A DNA stretch of 64,000 nt, from NCBI GenBank assembly GCA_963576725.1, contig OY755239.1:56321640-56385639 (forward strand), in the 5' to 3' direction. This document shows, piece by piece, positions 10,605 through 20,560 of this stretch; within the stretch, counting starts at the first letter, position 1, and every line of letters begins with the position of its first letter. The notes under the pieces were generated by a model. It was not told the DNA's origin. It was given only the letters and a program-made list of their open reading frames with translations, and did not search any database. Origin of the DNA: Azorinus chamasolen (lineage: Eukaryota > Mollusca > Bivalvia > Cardiida > Solecurtidae). The translations under genes and the position numbers were made by a program.

Positions 10605-10825
10605 TTAACCGACTCTCTAAGATTGACGCCTTTTGACGCCTCTGTAAAAGCCACTTTTTTCAAAACCATTGTGATAAATAGAGAATTTGCTCCGTAGGAG
10701 CAAATGCTCTATTTATCATAATGATTTCAAAACTACACAATTCAAACCTTCTAGTAAATGCTCGTTTTCAGTAGATTTATTCAAAGGGGATGGGTTTAAA
10801 AATAGCCTATGATGGAATAGGTTAA
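10605..10825 (+). mobile_element. TT1 MITE, plus orientation
   Basis: It runs from TTAACCGACTCTCTAAG to GATGGAATAGGTTAA. The palindrome GATAAATAGAGAATTTGCTCC pairs almost perfectly. A few bases of the right body are deleted. Confidence 0.88.
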
Positions 10826-10954
10826 CGCATGTATAAAACCTATCAAAATCAATAGATTTACATAATTGTAAAGTAACTGGTATACACATATTCAAATAAA
10901 CTTCAAAGCCAGCAAACTGCTTTAAAATGCATCAATGAAATGAAATGTATATTT

Positions 10955-11183
10955 TTAACCCATTTGCTCCCACGATCCCATATATGGGACGTAGGCAAAC
11001 AGTGTAGACTCTGATCAGACGCCGCATACTGCGGCGTCTGATCAGAGTCTACACTGTTTGCTGATAGGAAATTCAAAATAAAACAAAACAAAAATGAAAC
11101 TTTAGACCAGACATCCCTTAGATAAAAGATAGAATAATCCAATATATAAGCATGGAAGAATCCACTGGGAGCAAATGGGTTAA
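10955..11183 (+). mobile_element. TT6 MITE, single copy, near-perfect hairpin
   Basis: TTAACCCATTTGCTCCCA and TGGGAGCAAATGGGTTAA form long terminal inverted repeats. The internal palindrome at 10995-11061 has arms of about 32 bp (GCAAACAGTGTAGACTCTG and its complement) around GCCGCATACTGCGGC. Unlike TT2-TT4 there is no arm mismatch. This looks like the youngest element in its neighbourhood. Confidence 0.9.
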
Positions 11184-11320
11184 AATGAAATGGTAAGCTT
11201 ACACATATGTGTTTATACTGATGTTACAGTGATGCACGACCCTTATTAGCAGGATCATGTCATGGCAAGCTGTATAATCGGATAGCTAATGTTGATGTTA
11301 CGAACTTATGTAACAGTGGT

Positions 11321-11460
11321 CCAGATAACATGCGTAAAATAAAACATTTTCATGAATAACGTCCTTATTTCTTCACCAAACCCTATGCTGTGCCCATTCT
11401 TTAGAATCATGTCTTCGAGGCATGAGGAATTTAGTACTTGAGCAAACACGTGTGTCTGTT
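11321..11460 (-). mobile_element. HP1 repeat, decayed
   Basis: It begins CCAGATAACATGCGTAAA and contains CACCAAACCCTATGCTGTG, then a collapsed centre (GTCTTCGAGGCATGAG), and ends TTTAGTACTTGAGC. One arm of the long palindrome is mostly gone. Confidence 0.7.
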
Positions 11461-11859
11461 ACTCTGTATATCATGTCAGGTGAGCATTTATTCTGTTTAC
11501 ATTATCAGAGATATTGATCTACATCAATAGATAGTTTTATCCACCAATTCAAAATACGTTGAACTTATATTTGGAGTGAAATTGCAATATTCGAAATGCA
11601 TTGTTACTGGGTTTTCTTGAATAGTTTTATTACAATTTTGAAGAACCTCGTTATTTAACTGAGCGATTACAAACGACAAACATTAACTACAGGCGTTCAA
11701 AGGACACTCATGCAGTGAAGACTGACAAAACCGAATGTTCAGTCTTTTCCCTACTGAATAATTATTAATGTAAGACATATCTAATATGATGTATTGGCGG
11801 AATTTTGTAATGGCATATGAGCACAATCATGCTATGTTGACTATGACCGAAAATGTAAA

Positions 11860-12088
11860 TTAACCCATTACCTCATAGGCTATATTTAGATACAACCTCT
11901 TTGAATTATACTACCGAAGAGGAGCATTAATTAGAGAAAAGGAAAATTTTAGAATTTAGTAGTTTGAAACCATTGTGATAAATAGAGCATTTGCTCCTAT
12001 AGGAGCAAATGCTCTATTTATCACAATGGTTTCTCAAAGTGACTTTTACAGAGTCGTCAAAAGTCGTCAATATGAGGGAAAGGGTTAA
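11860..12088 (-). mobile_element. TT1 MITE, full length
   Basis: TTAACCCATTACCTC and GAGGGAAAGGGTTAA bound a copy whose palindrome is intact (arms GAAACCATTGTGATAAATAG plus ATTTGCTCC). Confidence 0.92.
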
Positions 12089-12174
12089 GAATTATATACA
12101 TGTAGTTCCATCGGCAAACATATTTCACCCTGTTTAGAAGGCTTCTACAGGAGCCGTATGATTATGTTATATTC

Positions 12175-12328
12175 GTCTTTTCTCCACCAAACACTATAGT
12201 GTAACCATTTGTAATCGTCCCTTGGAGATGAACGAGTGGTCACAATATAGGTTTGGATGGAGAAGTAAAGAAGTAAAGAAGCTATACTTGAAAATGTTTC
12301 AATTTACGCATCTGATCTGTTAATCTGT
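12175..12328 (+). mobile_element. HP1 repeat, left end missing
   Basis: CTTTTCTCCACCAAACACTAT pairs imperfectly with ATAGGTTTGGATGGAGAAG. The right tail ACTTGAAAATGTTTCAATTT and ACGCATCTGATCTG match other HP1 copies. A small GTAAAGAA duplication is present. Confidence 0.7.
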
Positions 12329-12340
12329 TATATAATAATA

Positions 12341-12595
12341 TAAGCATAACTGACTTATATAATATATTCTTCAGAGGGCATGGATAAACAGATGCGCATG
12401 CAACAACACAACATCTGCTATTTGGTCGTTTCATCTAAAAGTAGAAACAAAACATTAGCGGTAATACATTTTTATGTATTACTTTTCAAATAACGATTGG
12501 GCGTTGAACGTCAGAATGACATCCTGTGATATTTAGTATAGATAGTGGATAATTCATTTTATCCAGTCACCAGGCTTCTCTAGTGACATAATAAA
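12341..12595. other. No recognisable feature
   Basis: AT-rich sequence without open frames of note, repeats shared with the rest of the window, or palindromes. Confidence 0.5.
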
Positions 12596-12795
12596 GGGGG
12601 TGCAGATAAACTTAGGTTTATTAGGTTACTTCCGGTAGCAGAAGGTTTATTAGGTTAGTAGATAGGCGTAATGATTCGATAACCATTGAACTATTTTAAT
12701 TTTCTGTAAATATGCATAAAATCATGTTGACGAAATAGATCTAACAGAAAATTCACCAAAAAAAAGTATTCAAATGAGAAAAAATAAAAATAATT

Positions 12796-12893
12796 GGCTA
12801 TAGCTGGATTCGAACCCGCGCCTGATCATACAAAAACCAATTCTAATCACTCTAAAGACGTCGTCCTTACCGATTACGCCACTGAGGCTACAT
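12796..12893 (-). repeat. tRNA-like sequence (probable SINE head or tRNA pseudogene)
   Basis: On the minus strand an A-box-like TGGCGTAATCGGT is followed about 55 bp later by a perfect B box GGTTCGAATCC. The T arm pairs with one G.A mismatch. The presumed acceptor strands (GCCTCAG and TATAGCC) do not pair, and the A-B distance is longer than in an intronless tRNA. I therefore call it tRNA-related, not a working tRNA. A T-rich stretch follows, as in many SINEs, but no second copy lies in the window. Confidence 0.55.
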
Positions 12894-13436
12894 AGAAATT
12901 GACGTTGATTTATCAGTTTTATTAATTTAACCCACCGCTAGCGAAACGCGTTTTCGATAAAAATCAAGCCTGGAAGCAAATACTGACAGATAAATAGTAA
13001 ATGTTTTTCTTTTCACTCTCATGATAATTTGATTGATAAACTCTTACAGGGGCGGTGATAGTCATAGACCTAAATATAGCCCGTTCAGTTCCATCGATTT
13101 ATGAGTGACGTTAGGTCTATCTAAAAATAGAAACCGAGACTACGGAACTCGAATTTGACCAGGGAATACAACCATGTCTGTTTGAAATAACTTATCGACC
13201 CTCGATTCAAATCATCTTATTTTTCAAATTCAACCACGTCCCCTCTTGTAATGCAATTATCGAAACTATTTTCCTCTGCGGTAGCTCATTAGATCTATTT
13301 ACGTCTAAATGGAAATGAAAAGGGAGGGATTCGTTGATCGAAAAACCGCATTTTCAATGTAAATCATTTCAAGAGTGTTATGTTAAATATGAGTCTATGA
13401 AAAAAAGATATTTAACTAAATTGACTGGATAAATCG

Positions 13437-13517
13437 AATAATAGGTTAGTGCCTCGCCTCAACGTTTTCTCCCCTCGTCGGATAAAGGCGTCCCATCTAC
13501 GGCACTAACCTATTATT
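13437..13517. repeat. 81-bp element with perfect terminal inverted repeats
   Basis: AATAATAGGTTAGTGCC at the left is the exact complement of GGCACTAACCTATTATT at the right. The 47-bp interior contains CGCCTCAACG and GTCGGATAAAGGCG. A related GGTTTATTAGGTTA motif occurs twice near 12613-12655. Confidence 0.65.
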
Positions 13518-13915
13518 CTCTATATTAATGTCCAGACTAGATCGGTCAGAACGCCACAGGTCATCACGTCGGTAACGTTTTCTTACAGAGGTATAATTTA
13601 GACACGGAAATACGTTGAAACAATTAGAATTACATACATGGTGCGATATTATGTAATGGATTTTGCAAAGTCACAGAGACATGACACTACTGAAATAAAG
13701 TCAACATACAAATGTAGGCACAGCGAATAATGTCTGGAATCTAAACTATGATAAAAGACCGGAATGACGGAAAAAAGGGAATGACAGAAAGGTGGAAGGA
13801 CGGAGGAATAACCAGGGAAAGTGCTATAAGGTTTTTGGTTCTCTTATAACTACAAACTCAAGTATCTGAGTCATTATTGTATAATACAATATATCAAATT
13901 CTAAACATATTGTCA
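13518..13915. other. No recognisable feature
   Basis: Unique AT-rich sequence. A purine-rich stretch near 13755-13810 (GGAATGACGG-type units) is the only local pattern. Confidence 0.5.
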
Positions 13916-14091
13916 TAAGCAAATCCCCTTTAAACCGGACCTTAAATGTAGTATGAATATCGGTCTTTAAGACAGTTGGCAGCTTAATGCAGAAGCTTTC
14001 CGCATGACTTTCATCCTGCATTAAGGAACCACCTGCCTACAAGTATCTAATGTATTCTCTACTAGAATCCCGTTTAGCGAGGTATACAGGG
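13916..14091. mobile_element. PG (pogo-like MITE) with inner hairpin arm deleted
   Basis: The body has CCTTTAAACCGGACC, GGCAGCTTAATGCAG and ATTAAGGAACCACCTGCC. The left inner arm is missing, so GCAG joins directly to AAGCTTTCCGCATG. The right end is GTTTAGCGAGGTATACAG. Confidence 0.7.
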
Positions 14092-14154
14092 TGGTATTGT
14101 AAGGATTTGTCACGACTTGTGATACTGATACAGAATAATAATTATAGTTTAAAC

Positions 14155-14404
14155 TTAACCCTTCGCTTGCTGAATTTTAAAATACATTTCTCCTTCTTTA
14201 CACATGCCCTGTTGTATAATTACATATATCTTCACTGTGTACACGTATTTCGCTGTGCAATCACTCCTGTGGAGTGCACTGGTTGCACAATCAACTTGTA
14301 ATTAGTACAGACCCTGATGAGACAGCTCCTGCAGGAGCTGTCTCATCTGGGTCTTCACTATTTACAGGTAGGTATATTGACGTGAATAGCAAGCGAAGGG
14401 TTAA
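14155..14404 (+). mobile_element. TT3 MITE, full length
   Basis: TTAACCCTTCGCTTGCTG and AGCAAGCGAAGGGTTAA bound a 250-bp copy with an intact hairpin GACAGCTCCTGCAGGAGC. The right TTAA is shared with a TT7 element. Confidence 0.95.
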
Positions 14405-14590
14405 CCATGATATTTGCAACCAGACATGCATTTGCAAACAACCTAGATCCAGATCAGGTGCCGAAAAAACTTGGTATCTTATCAGGTTCCAAAGTGTATA
14501 TATACTCGGTTAGTAGTTTCTTCAAAACTTGATCATATGGGAAGCAGTCAAAATTGCATCATGATCCGATATAAGCAGACATTCAGTTAA
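14401..14590 (+). mobile_element. TT7 MITE abutting TT3
   Basis: It starts at the shared TTAACC and contains GCATTTGCAAACAACCTAG, a decayed palindrome, and CAGTCAAAATTGCATC as in other TT7 copies. It ends near ATTCAGTTAA. Confidence 0.6.
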
Positions 14591-14969
14591 AAATTGACAT
14601 TGAACGCTTTTCGTAGTAAAATATGCATTTTAAGTCAGTGACGTCATGTGACACCGGCTTGACGCCATGAGTTTACAGATGCTGGAAACACACCACGAGT
14701 GCATACGAGTTTTGACGTATTCTGTTTTTACCATTTCCTTTCAGTGAAAAGTACTTTAGCCATTTTCTTCAGTTTGCAACAGTTACTTTATTTTAAAACG
14801 TGTTGACATAAACAATCGCACATTGAAACAAACTTTAAACCGTTTTGAAATAATTTATTTAAGGTGCAACGCTATTTCAACAAGAGTACCGCATACGGTA
14901 CATAATACGCCCACTTGCAAACTTTCTCTGATTCAACATGCCTTATAAGTGTTGACATTTTCTAATCTG
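14591..14969. other. No recognisable gene
   Basis: Unique sequence with one GTGACGTCATG octamer near 14638, which by chance could resemble a CRE site. No frame or repeat supports a gene here. Confidence 0.4.
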
Positions 14970-16560
14970 TGCTTCAGAACTTGATTTCCATATTAAGGTG
15001 ATACTATTTTTAAAAAAAATGAAGTGAATATCTTATTAAATAAAAAAGTTAAATAAAAAATATCCTCATATTTGCAGATTTTTGAAAAGTGCAACGGCCA
15101 TAACTCTGTAAAGACAAACTGAATGAACCTCAAAATAAACTCAGCTTCAGATGTTGTTGCTTAAAACATTTCTTTTAAGTTTCATTTATATCATTTTAAT
15201 AGTTTTCCCAGAAAACAAGAGACAAACTAAAAGCTGACCGACAAACAAAGCAACGAACACACAAAGTTCAAGGACCATAACTTTAGAAATAAATGACTTA
15301 CCAAAAACCCCGCAATATATGTGAAAATTCATATTAAGGTTTAACCATATAAAAAATTTTGAAGTAAATATCATTTCAAATGAAAAAGTTATGGCCATTC
15401 TCATATATATTTGCATAGATTTGCATTATTTCTTTTAAGTGCAAGGGCCATAACTCCGAAACGGCAAATCAAATGAATCTCTGAATTGACTTAGCTTCAG
15501 GTCTTGATGCATTAAACATGTGTGTGAAGTTTCATTAATATCTGTCAAACAGTTTTCCCCGAAAACAGCGGACAAACTATATGCATATATTTGCATTATT
15601 TTTTTAAGTAAAAGGGCCATAACTCTGAAACGAAAAATCAAATGAACCTCAGAATCGACTCAGCTTCAGATCTTGATGCATTAAACACTTGTATGAAGTT
15701 TCATTAATATCTCTCGAATAGTTTTCCCAGAAAACAGCGGACAAACTATTTGCATATATTTGCATTACTTTTTAAGTAAAAGGACCATAACTCTGAAACG
15801 AAAAATCAAATGAACCTCAGAATCAACTCAGCTTCAGATCTTGATGCATGAAATATTTGTGTGAAGTTTCATTAATATCTCTCGAATAGTTTTCCAAGAA
15901 AACAGTGGACAAACTATATGCATATATTTGCATTATTTTTTAAGTAAAAGGGCCATAACTCTGAAACGAAAAATCAAATGAATCTCAGAATCGACTCAGT
16001 TTCAGATCATGATGCATTAAACATTTGTGTGAAGTTTCATTAATATCTCTCAAATAGGTTCCCCAGAAAACAGCGGACAAACTATTTGCATGTATTTGCA
16101 TTATTTTATAAGGACAAGGGCCATAACTCTGAAACGAAAAATCAAATGAACCTCAGAATCAACTCATTAAATATTTGTGTGAGGTTTCATTAATATCTCT
16201 CAAATAGCTTTCCCAGAAAACAGCGGACAAACTATTTGCATGTATTTACATTATTTTTTAAGTAAAAGGGCCATAACTCCAAAACGACAAATCAAATGAA
16301 CCTCAGAATCGACTCAGCTTCAGATCTTGATGCATTAAACATTTGTGTTAAGTTTCATTAATATCTCTCATATAATTTTGCCAGAAAACAGTGGACAAAC
16401 TATTTGCATTTTTTAAGGACAAGGGCCATAACTCTGAAACGAAAAATCAAATGAACCTCAGAATCAACTCAGCTTCAGATCTTGATACATTAAACATTTG
16501 TGTGAAGTTTTATTAATATCTGTCAAACAGTTTTCTGAGAAAACTGCGGACAAACAAAAT
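14970..16560 (+). repeat. About nine tandem copies of a ~168-bp unit
   Basis: The unit contains GGGCCATAACTCTGAAACG, AATGAACCTCAGAATCGAC and TTCATTAATATCTCTC. GGCCAT (GGACCA in two units) recurs at 15096, 15272, 15446, 15615, 15782, 15951, 16119, 16269 and 16424, giving spacings of 176, 174, 169, 167, 169, 168, 150 and 155. The first units are most diverged and the central ones most alike, which fits unequal exchange. Confidence 0.93.
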
Positions 16561-16642
16561 GTTGACGGACGAACGAACGAACGAACGAACGAACGCACGA
16601 ACGAACAAACGAACGAACGAACGAACGGACGGACGGACAGGG
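16561..16642 (+). repeat. (ACGA/ACGG)n tetranucleotide tract
   Basis: GACGGACGAACGAACGAACG continues for about 80 bp and changes to GGACGGACGGACAGG at its right edge. It directly follows the 168-bp array, so the two probably belong to one element. The short open frames across it are only the tetranucleotide read as Arg/Thr/Asn repeats. Confidence 0.93.
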
Positions 16643-16700
16643 CCACTCCAATATACGACCACCTTTATTAGGTGGGCGTATAAAAACGGGTTGCTACAAA

Positions 16701-17195
16701 GCTTCATTACAAAGAGTTTGTTGCATTGTTACATTGCATATGTACGGTTACTTTGCTAAAACCAGAAATGACTGTTTGATTAGAATTCATATCTTCGAAA
16801 TCGCGGTATGATGTTGGCGCACATGAAATAATATTTCAAAAGAAATTATTGTTATGTTATTTCCTTTCCAAGTTTTGAATATTTGTTATTGGATTCTACA
16901 CGGAATTTGACATCACGATTAAAATCCCATGGAAATGTACACTATGCACAGACCTTTGTGCCAGTTTGCCATGACTGATCTTATTGGGCAGTACAATTAA
17001 TCCAGTCGATATAGAAATAAAAGTATTAATAGCTAAACTCACAGTCACGTGTTTGATTAGTCATATGCTTGTGAACACATTAGATACGAACATTCATAAA
17101 TAAATCGTGAATTAAAAACTGCTATTTATGTCACGGTGCCGACATCTAATAGGCATGCTTCGAGTAGGAGGATGTGTGCTACTGACAGAGTAGCG
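16701..17195. other. No recognisable feature
   Basis: Unique AT-rich sequence with no palindromes or shared repeats that I could find. Confidence 0.45.
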
Positions 17196-17377
17196 GATAA
17201 AGGTGCGTACTCAAATACTAAAATCGTCCTTTCTCCAACAAACCGTATGCTGTGACCACTCTTTAGGATCGTCACGAAGTGACGATTCTAAAGAGTGGTC
17301 ACAACATAGGGTTTGGTGGAGAAACAAAGGAGTTATTCTTGAATATGTTTTAATTTACGCATCTTATCTGGATCTCT
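17196..17377 (+). mobile_element. HP1 repeat, near complete
   Basis: It contains GGTGCGTACTCAAATACTA, CTCCAACAAACCGTATG, a strong palindrome CACTCTTTAGGATCGTC, and GTTTGGTGGAGAAAC. It ends ACGCATCTTATCTGGATCTC. The palindrome arms span about 45 bp each. No TTAA or TA flank is evident. Confidence 0.85.
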
Positions 17378-17611
17378 GTATGTATATAGCACAAAATAAT
17401 ACGGCAAAATATTCTCGACATCGATGTTCAATATCAATATATGCCCGCATCACATGAGAATGTCTGCGTACCACAATATAGTATCCTCTGTAATAAAAAC
17501 GATTATAGATTATACAAACCAAACGTTTAGCCTGCTTGCGAATTATTTCTATACAAAATATTACCAACTACATTTCCAGAATTCTAAATTCGGTTAAGCT
17601 ACCAATCGGAA

Positions 17612-17690
17612 TGTTGTCAAACGGTTTGGATCCCAATGTGACGCCGAGTTATTCGACGTATACAGGTAATCACTCACCCGTTCAATTCAT
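17612..17690 (+). repeat. TT4 fragment
   Basis: CAAACGGTTTGGATCCCAATG, GACGCCGAGTTATTCGACG and ACAGGTAATCACTC match the central and right parts of TT4 with many substitutions. Confidence 0.5.
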
Positions 17691-17786
17691 GTTGAAGGCT
17701 AAAGGCTGGTTTTGGAGTTGTTATCCTTTATCGTATTAGGTAGGAAGAAATCCATGCGGAGTCTGTCCAAGTGCTTTGTAGGTTCC

Positions 17787-18009
17787 TTCACCCTTTCTCT
17801 CATAAATATTCATGTAAGAAATTATGACGCATGAGTATTTAATAGCTGAACTGTTATCATGGTATATGTACTCGGGGGGAAATTTGTCCTTGGCAGAAAT
17901 CAGATCATTATAATTCCACACAAAAAAACAACAAAGCAGACACTGATTAGGCGGCTTCTACAGGGGCTGTCTGATCCAGGTCTACTATGTTTGCAAAAGC
18001 GTGAATATA
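17787..18009 (-). mobile_element. TT2 MITE, minus orientation
   Basis: It starts TTCACCCTTTCTCTCATAAA, with CAGAAATCAGATCATTAT and hairpin GGCGGCTTCTACAGGGGC. The right end is lost where a PG element begins at 18010. Confidence 0.7.
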
Positions 18010-18220
18010 CAGTAAAACCCCGCTAATGCGACCACTTAAAAGAGGTATAATTCTGGGTTCTAGATGCAGGCGGTACATGTAGCTTAATGAAGGACAAAAG
18101 TAATGCAGAAAGCTCCTAGAGGAGCTTTCTGCATTACTTTTGTCCTGCATTAAGCAACCACCTGTTTATAAAGTCGCCCATTTTTATTCATTAAGTGGTC
18201 GCATTAGAGGGGTTCTTCTG
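18010..18220. mobile_element. PG (pogo-like MITE), full length
   Basis: CAGTAAAACCCCGCTAATGCG and GTCGCATTAGAGGGGTTCTTC form the terminal repeats. The inner hairpin AGAAAGCTCCTAGAGGAGC is perfect and the outer arms (TGCAGGAC and GTCCTGCA) are intact. Both internal TTAA sites are unoccupied. Confidence 0.9.
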
Positions 18221-18297
18221 CACGTGTCTATGAGGTAAAATGGTAAGCACCACACACTTGGCATCACCAATAACGTAAGGTTTAACTATTTCAATAC

Positions 18298-18463
18298 AGT
18301 AAACCCTCTAAACCGGAATTCTAGTAGAGACTAATTTAGATACCTTTAGGAAGGAGGCTGCTTAATGCAGGGCGAAAGTCTTTCACCCTGCATTAAGCTG
18401 GCACCTGTCTCCAAGACCGATATTTATACAGAAATTAACGTCCAGTTTAGAGAGGTTTTATTG
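18298..18463. mobile_element. PG (pogo-like MITE) with shortened hairpin
   Basis: It runs from CAGTAAACCCTCTAAACCGG to AGAGAGGTTTTATTG. The inner AGAAAGCTCC hairpin is missing, leaving GGGCGAAAGTCTTTCACCC. Outer arms GCTGCTTAATGC and GCATTAAGCTGGC remain. Confidence 0.85.
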
Positions 18464-18799
18464 TTTTTGATCCCAGTGGTGCGTGGGTAGTCTTATTGAC
18501 AGTCAGTCCAATGATATTGGCATGAGGACATCCTTCAATAGAAAAATAAATTACCAAACTTTACCCATTAGCATCTCCCTATACAATACTTTAACCACAA
18601 ACGTCCTATGTTAGGACACTATCGCCCCCGTTTGACATTTTCAACAGACGAGTTTTTTCGGCAGTTATTGAATGACAGCAAAATTAATGTTATAAACACC
18701 GCGACACAACCGGAATATAGAATGTCACGCGAGACGAAACCGGGACGTTTCGTGGTTGACAAATGAATGACTAACACAATGGCGGTAATATTTCTAAGA

Positions 18800-18903
18800 G
18801 TGATTTATTAAGAGAGATTTCAACGATTACAAATGTAAGAAGTTACAGCTAGCGTAGCGAGCGACGGCTTCTTTAATTGTTAAATTATCTCTTAATAAAC
18901 ACT
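18800..18903. repeat. Imperfect hairpin bounding a satellite region
   Basis: GTGATTTATTAAGAGAGATT pairs imperfectly with AATTATCTCTTAATAAACAC. Related sequence (AATTCTCTCTTAATATACAC) recurs at 20008-20037, so the pair may mark the two sides of one repeat. Confidence 0.55.
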
Positions 18904-19034
18904 GACTGATTTATTGTTTAGGTACTCCCTATCATTAAGTCACATTGTAGTATATGAAAGACTACGTATTGAACACAATTCTCTTTCGGTCAGTTTTGGA
19001 TGTTTACATAAATCGAGGAATGGATCCGAAGATC

Positions 19035-19445
19035 GAAATTCAAATATGAACAGCGAATATCGAGCTGGCGCGAATGTCGAGCCAGCTCTGAGATCGACAT
19101 TCTAACATCAACCCTGAATAATGTATAATCGATATTCAAATGCCAATCCCGAATATCGAGCTGGCTGACCAGCTCTGAGATAGAAATTCAAACATAGACA
19201 GCGAATATCGAGCTGGAGCGAATATCGAACCAGCTCTGAGATCGAAGTTCAAACATTGACAGCGAATATCGAGCTGGCGCGAATATCGAACCAGCTCTGA
19301 GATCGAAATTCAAACATTGACAGCGAATATCGAGCTGGCGCGAATATCGAACCAGCTCTGAGATCGACATTGAAACGTCAAACACGAATACCGAGCTGGG
19401 ATCAATTTGAGTTAGCTCTGAGATCGAAATTCAAACGCCAACCCC
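19035..19445 (+). repeat. 61-bp satellite
   Basis: Units contain CAGCGAATATCGAGCTGG, CGCGAATATCGAACCAGC and TCTGAGATCGAAATTCAAAC. CAGCGAATATCG falls at 19199, 19260 and 19321, exactly 61 bp apart; outer units are more diverged. Each unit holds a GAGCTGG...CCAGCTC inverted repeat and is less AT-rich than its surroundings. Confidence 0.88.
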
Positions 19446-20233
19446 GTAAATTGAGCACTAGAGTGCATCCTTACACACTATTATACTGATATAGGGGCCG
19501 AAACCACCCGACCTCACTCTAGATCAAGCGGGGCTGCTTGTTTTTCTTCAGATATGAGTCGGTAACGGCACAGACTTATTTATCCTGCGGGAGATCTAAC
19601 CCGACCTATTTCAATAAACGATTACCAACCTTTTTCAGACAACATGAAATGCACGCTGCACTCAGTGTTGGCTGAAAACATGTATTCACAGCAGCTCGAT
19701 ATTCGAGTGCCACCTTCACACAACTCATCTTACTGCTGTTTACTACATGTAAATGTTTAGTATTTCGTTTTCTATGTGTCTATCATCTGCTGGGTACTAA
19801 TATGTAACAACTGTTTTCCGACTACGGTGGTCTCATTCTGTAACTCGATCTTCAACACACATATATAATTGCATGTAAATGTCTATATTTGGACTTCATA
19901 CTAAGAATATTTGCGCGAGCTTTCAACTATGGTAGTACACATTCATTAATTAATATGACGTAATGATAGGGCGTGCCAAACCGCTATGTTCGCTCTGAAT
20001 TCCTAATCGTTAAATTCTCTCTTAATATACACTAACTACCAAAAACGTTATGTAACATTGTCCATTGTGAGAGTAGTGTAATGCATGTTCTATTTGGAAA
20101 AAAAGTTATGGTAATGTTTTGTTAGCAACCATCTGACGTGTGGAAATGAATATTCCAGACTCATTCACACGAGCACAATGTCAGAATTAAATACAATGCA
20201 TACTTGTCAGGTCATTGCTGCATGAGATTTCAA
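19446..20233. other. No gene; one repeat echo at 20008-20037
   Basis: Mostly unique sequence. The CTCTCTTAATATACAC segment repeats the hairpin sequence of 18800-18903. No coding frame is convincing. Confidence 0.4.
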
Positions 20234-20493
20234 AAACCACACTGCGTAAATTTCAAAGGGTGCAAAACAAAGCAGCCAGCATCTTACCAGGACTCCTCGA
20301 TGCAGTCATATCACGCCAGTTTTGAAGGAATTTCATTGGCTTCCGGTTCAACATCGAATTGAATTCAAAATTCTGACACTTACATACACAGTTATGCACA
20401 AATAATTCCCCAAGTACATTGTCGACATAGTTGGCGTGTACAGGCCCCGCAGAGAGTTAATGACAGCAAGTAGTTCCTTAAGTTCCAGAAAGT
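20234..20493 (+). pseudogene. Broken non-LTR (LINE) reverse-transcriptase 3' part
   Basis: In one frame the DNA reads RVQNKAASIL, and after a frameshift in the next frame HITPVLKEFHWLPV and RIEFKILTLTY, then YRPRREL. These are the block patterns found after the catalytic domain of Jockey/CR1/L2-type reverse transcriptases (QNKAAR..., PVL..LHWLPV..R). A stop follows VMHK. The catalytic core is absent. It is an old truncated insertion. Confidence 0.8.
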
Positions 20494-20560
20494 CCACACA
20501 ATAGCAATGAAATGGTGTTGACATTTATAATTTTAAAATGCTTTAGAGTCTACCTTTAAT

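Larger units (their letters stand above)
14970..16700 (+). mobile_element. Pearl-like composite element
   Basis: A ~160-170 bp core array followed by an ACGG-type microsatellite and a short unique right flank (CAGGGCCACTCCAATATACG to AAACGGGTTGC) is, as far as I know, the layout of bivalve pearl elements, which are non-autonomous relatives of rolling-circle Helitrons. I see the layout directly; the family assignment is from memory. No helicase or Rep sequence is present. Confidence 0.55.

Noticed and set aside
12796..12893. Functional tRNA gene
   Set aside because: The presumed acceptor strands do not pair and the A-to-B-box spacing is too long without a clear intron.
14630..14645. TGACGTCA octamer as a CRE-type regulatory site
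   Set aside because: A single 8-bp match without a nearby gene is expected by chance.
14970..16560. Regular repeats resembling a CRISPR array
   Set aside because: The whole 168-bp unit repeats, there are no unique spacers, and the genome is eukaryotic.
16464..16707. Open frames with Arg/Ser/Phe repeats on the minus strand
   Set aside because: They are translations of the ACGA tetranucleotide tract and the end of the 168-bp array.
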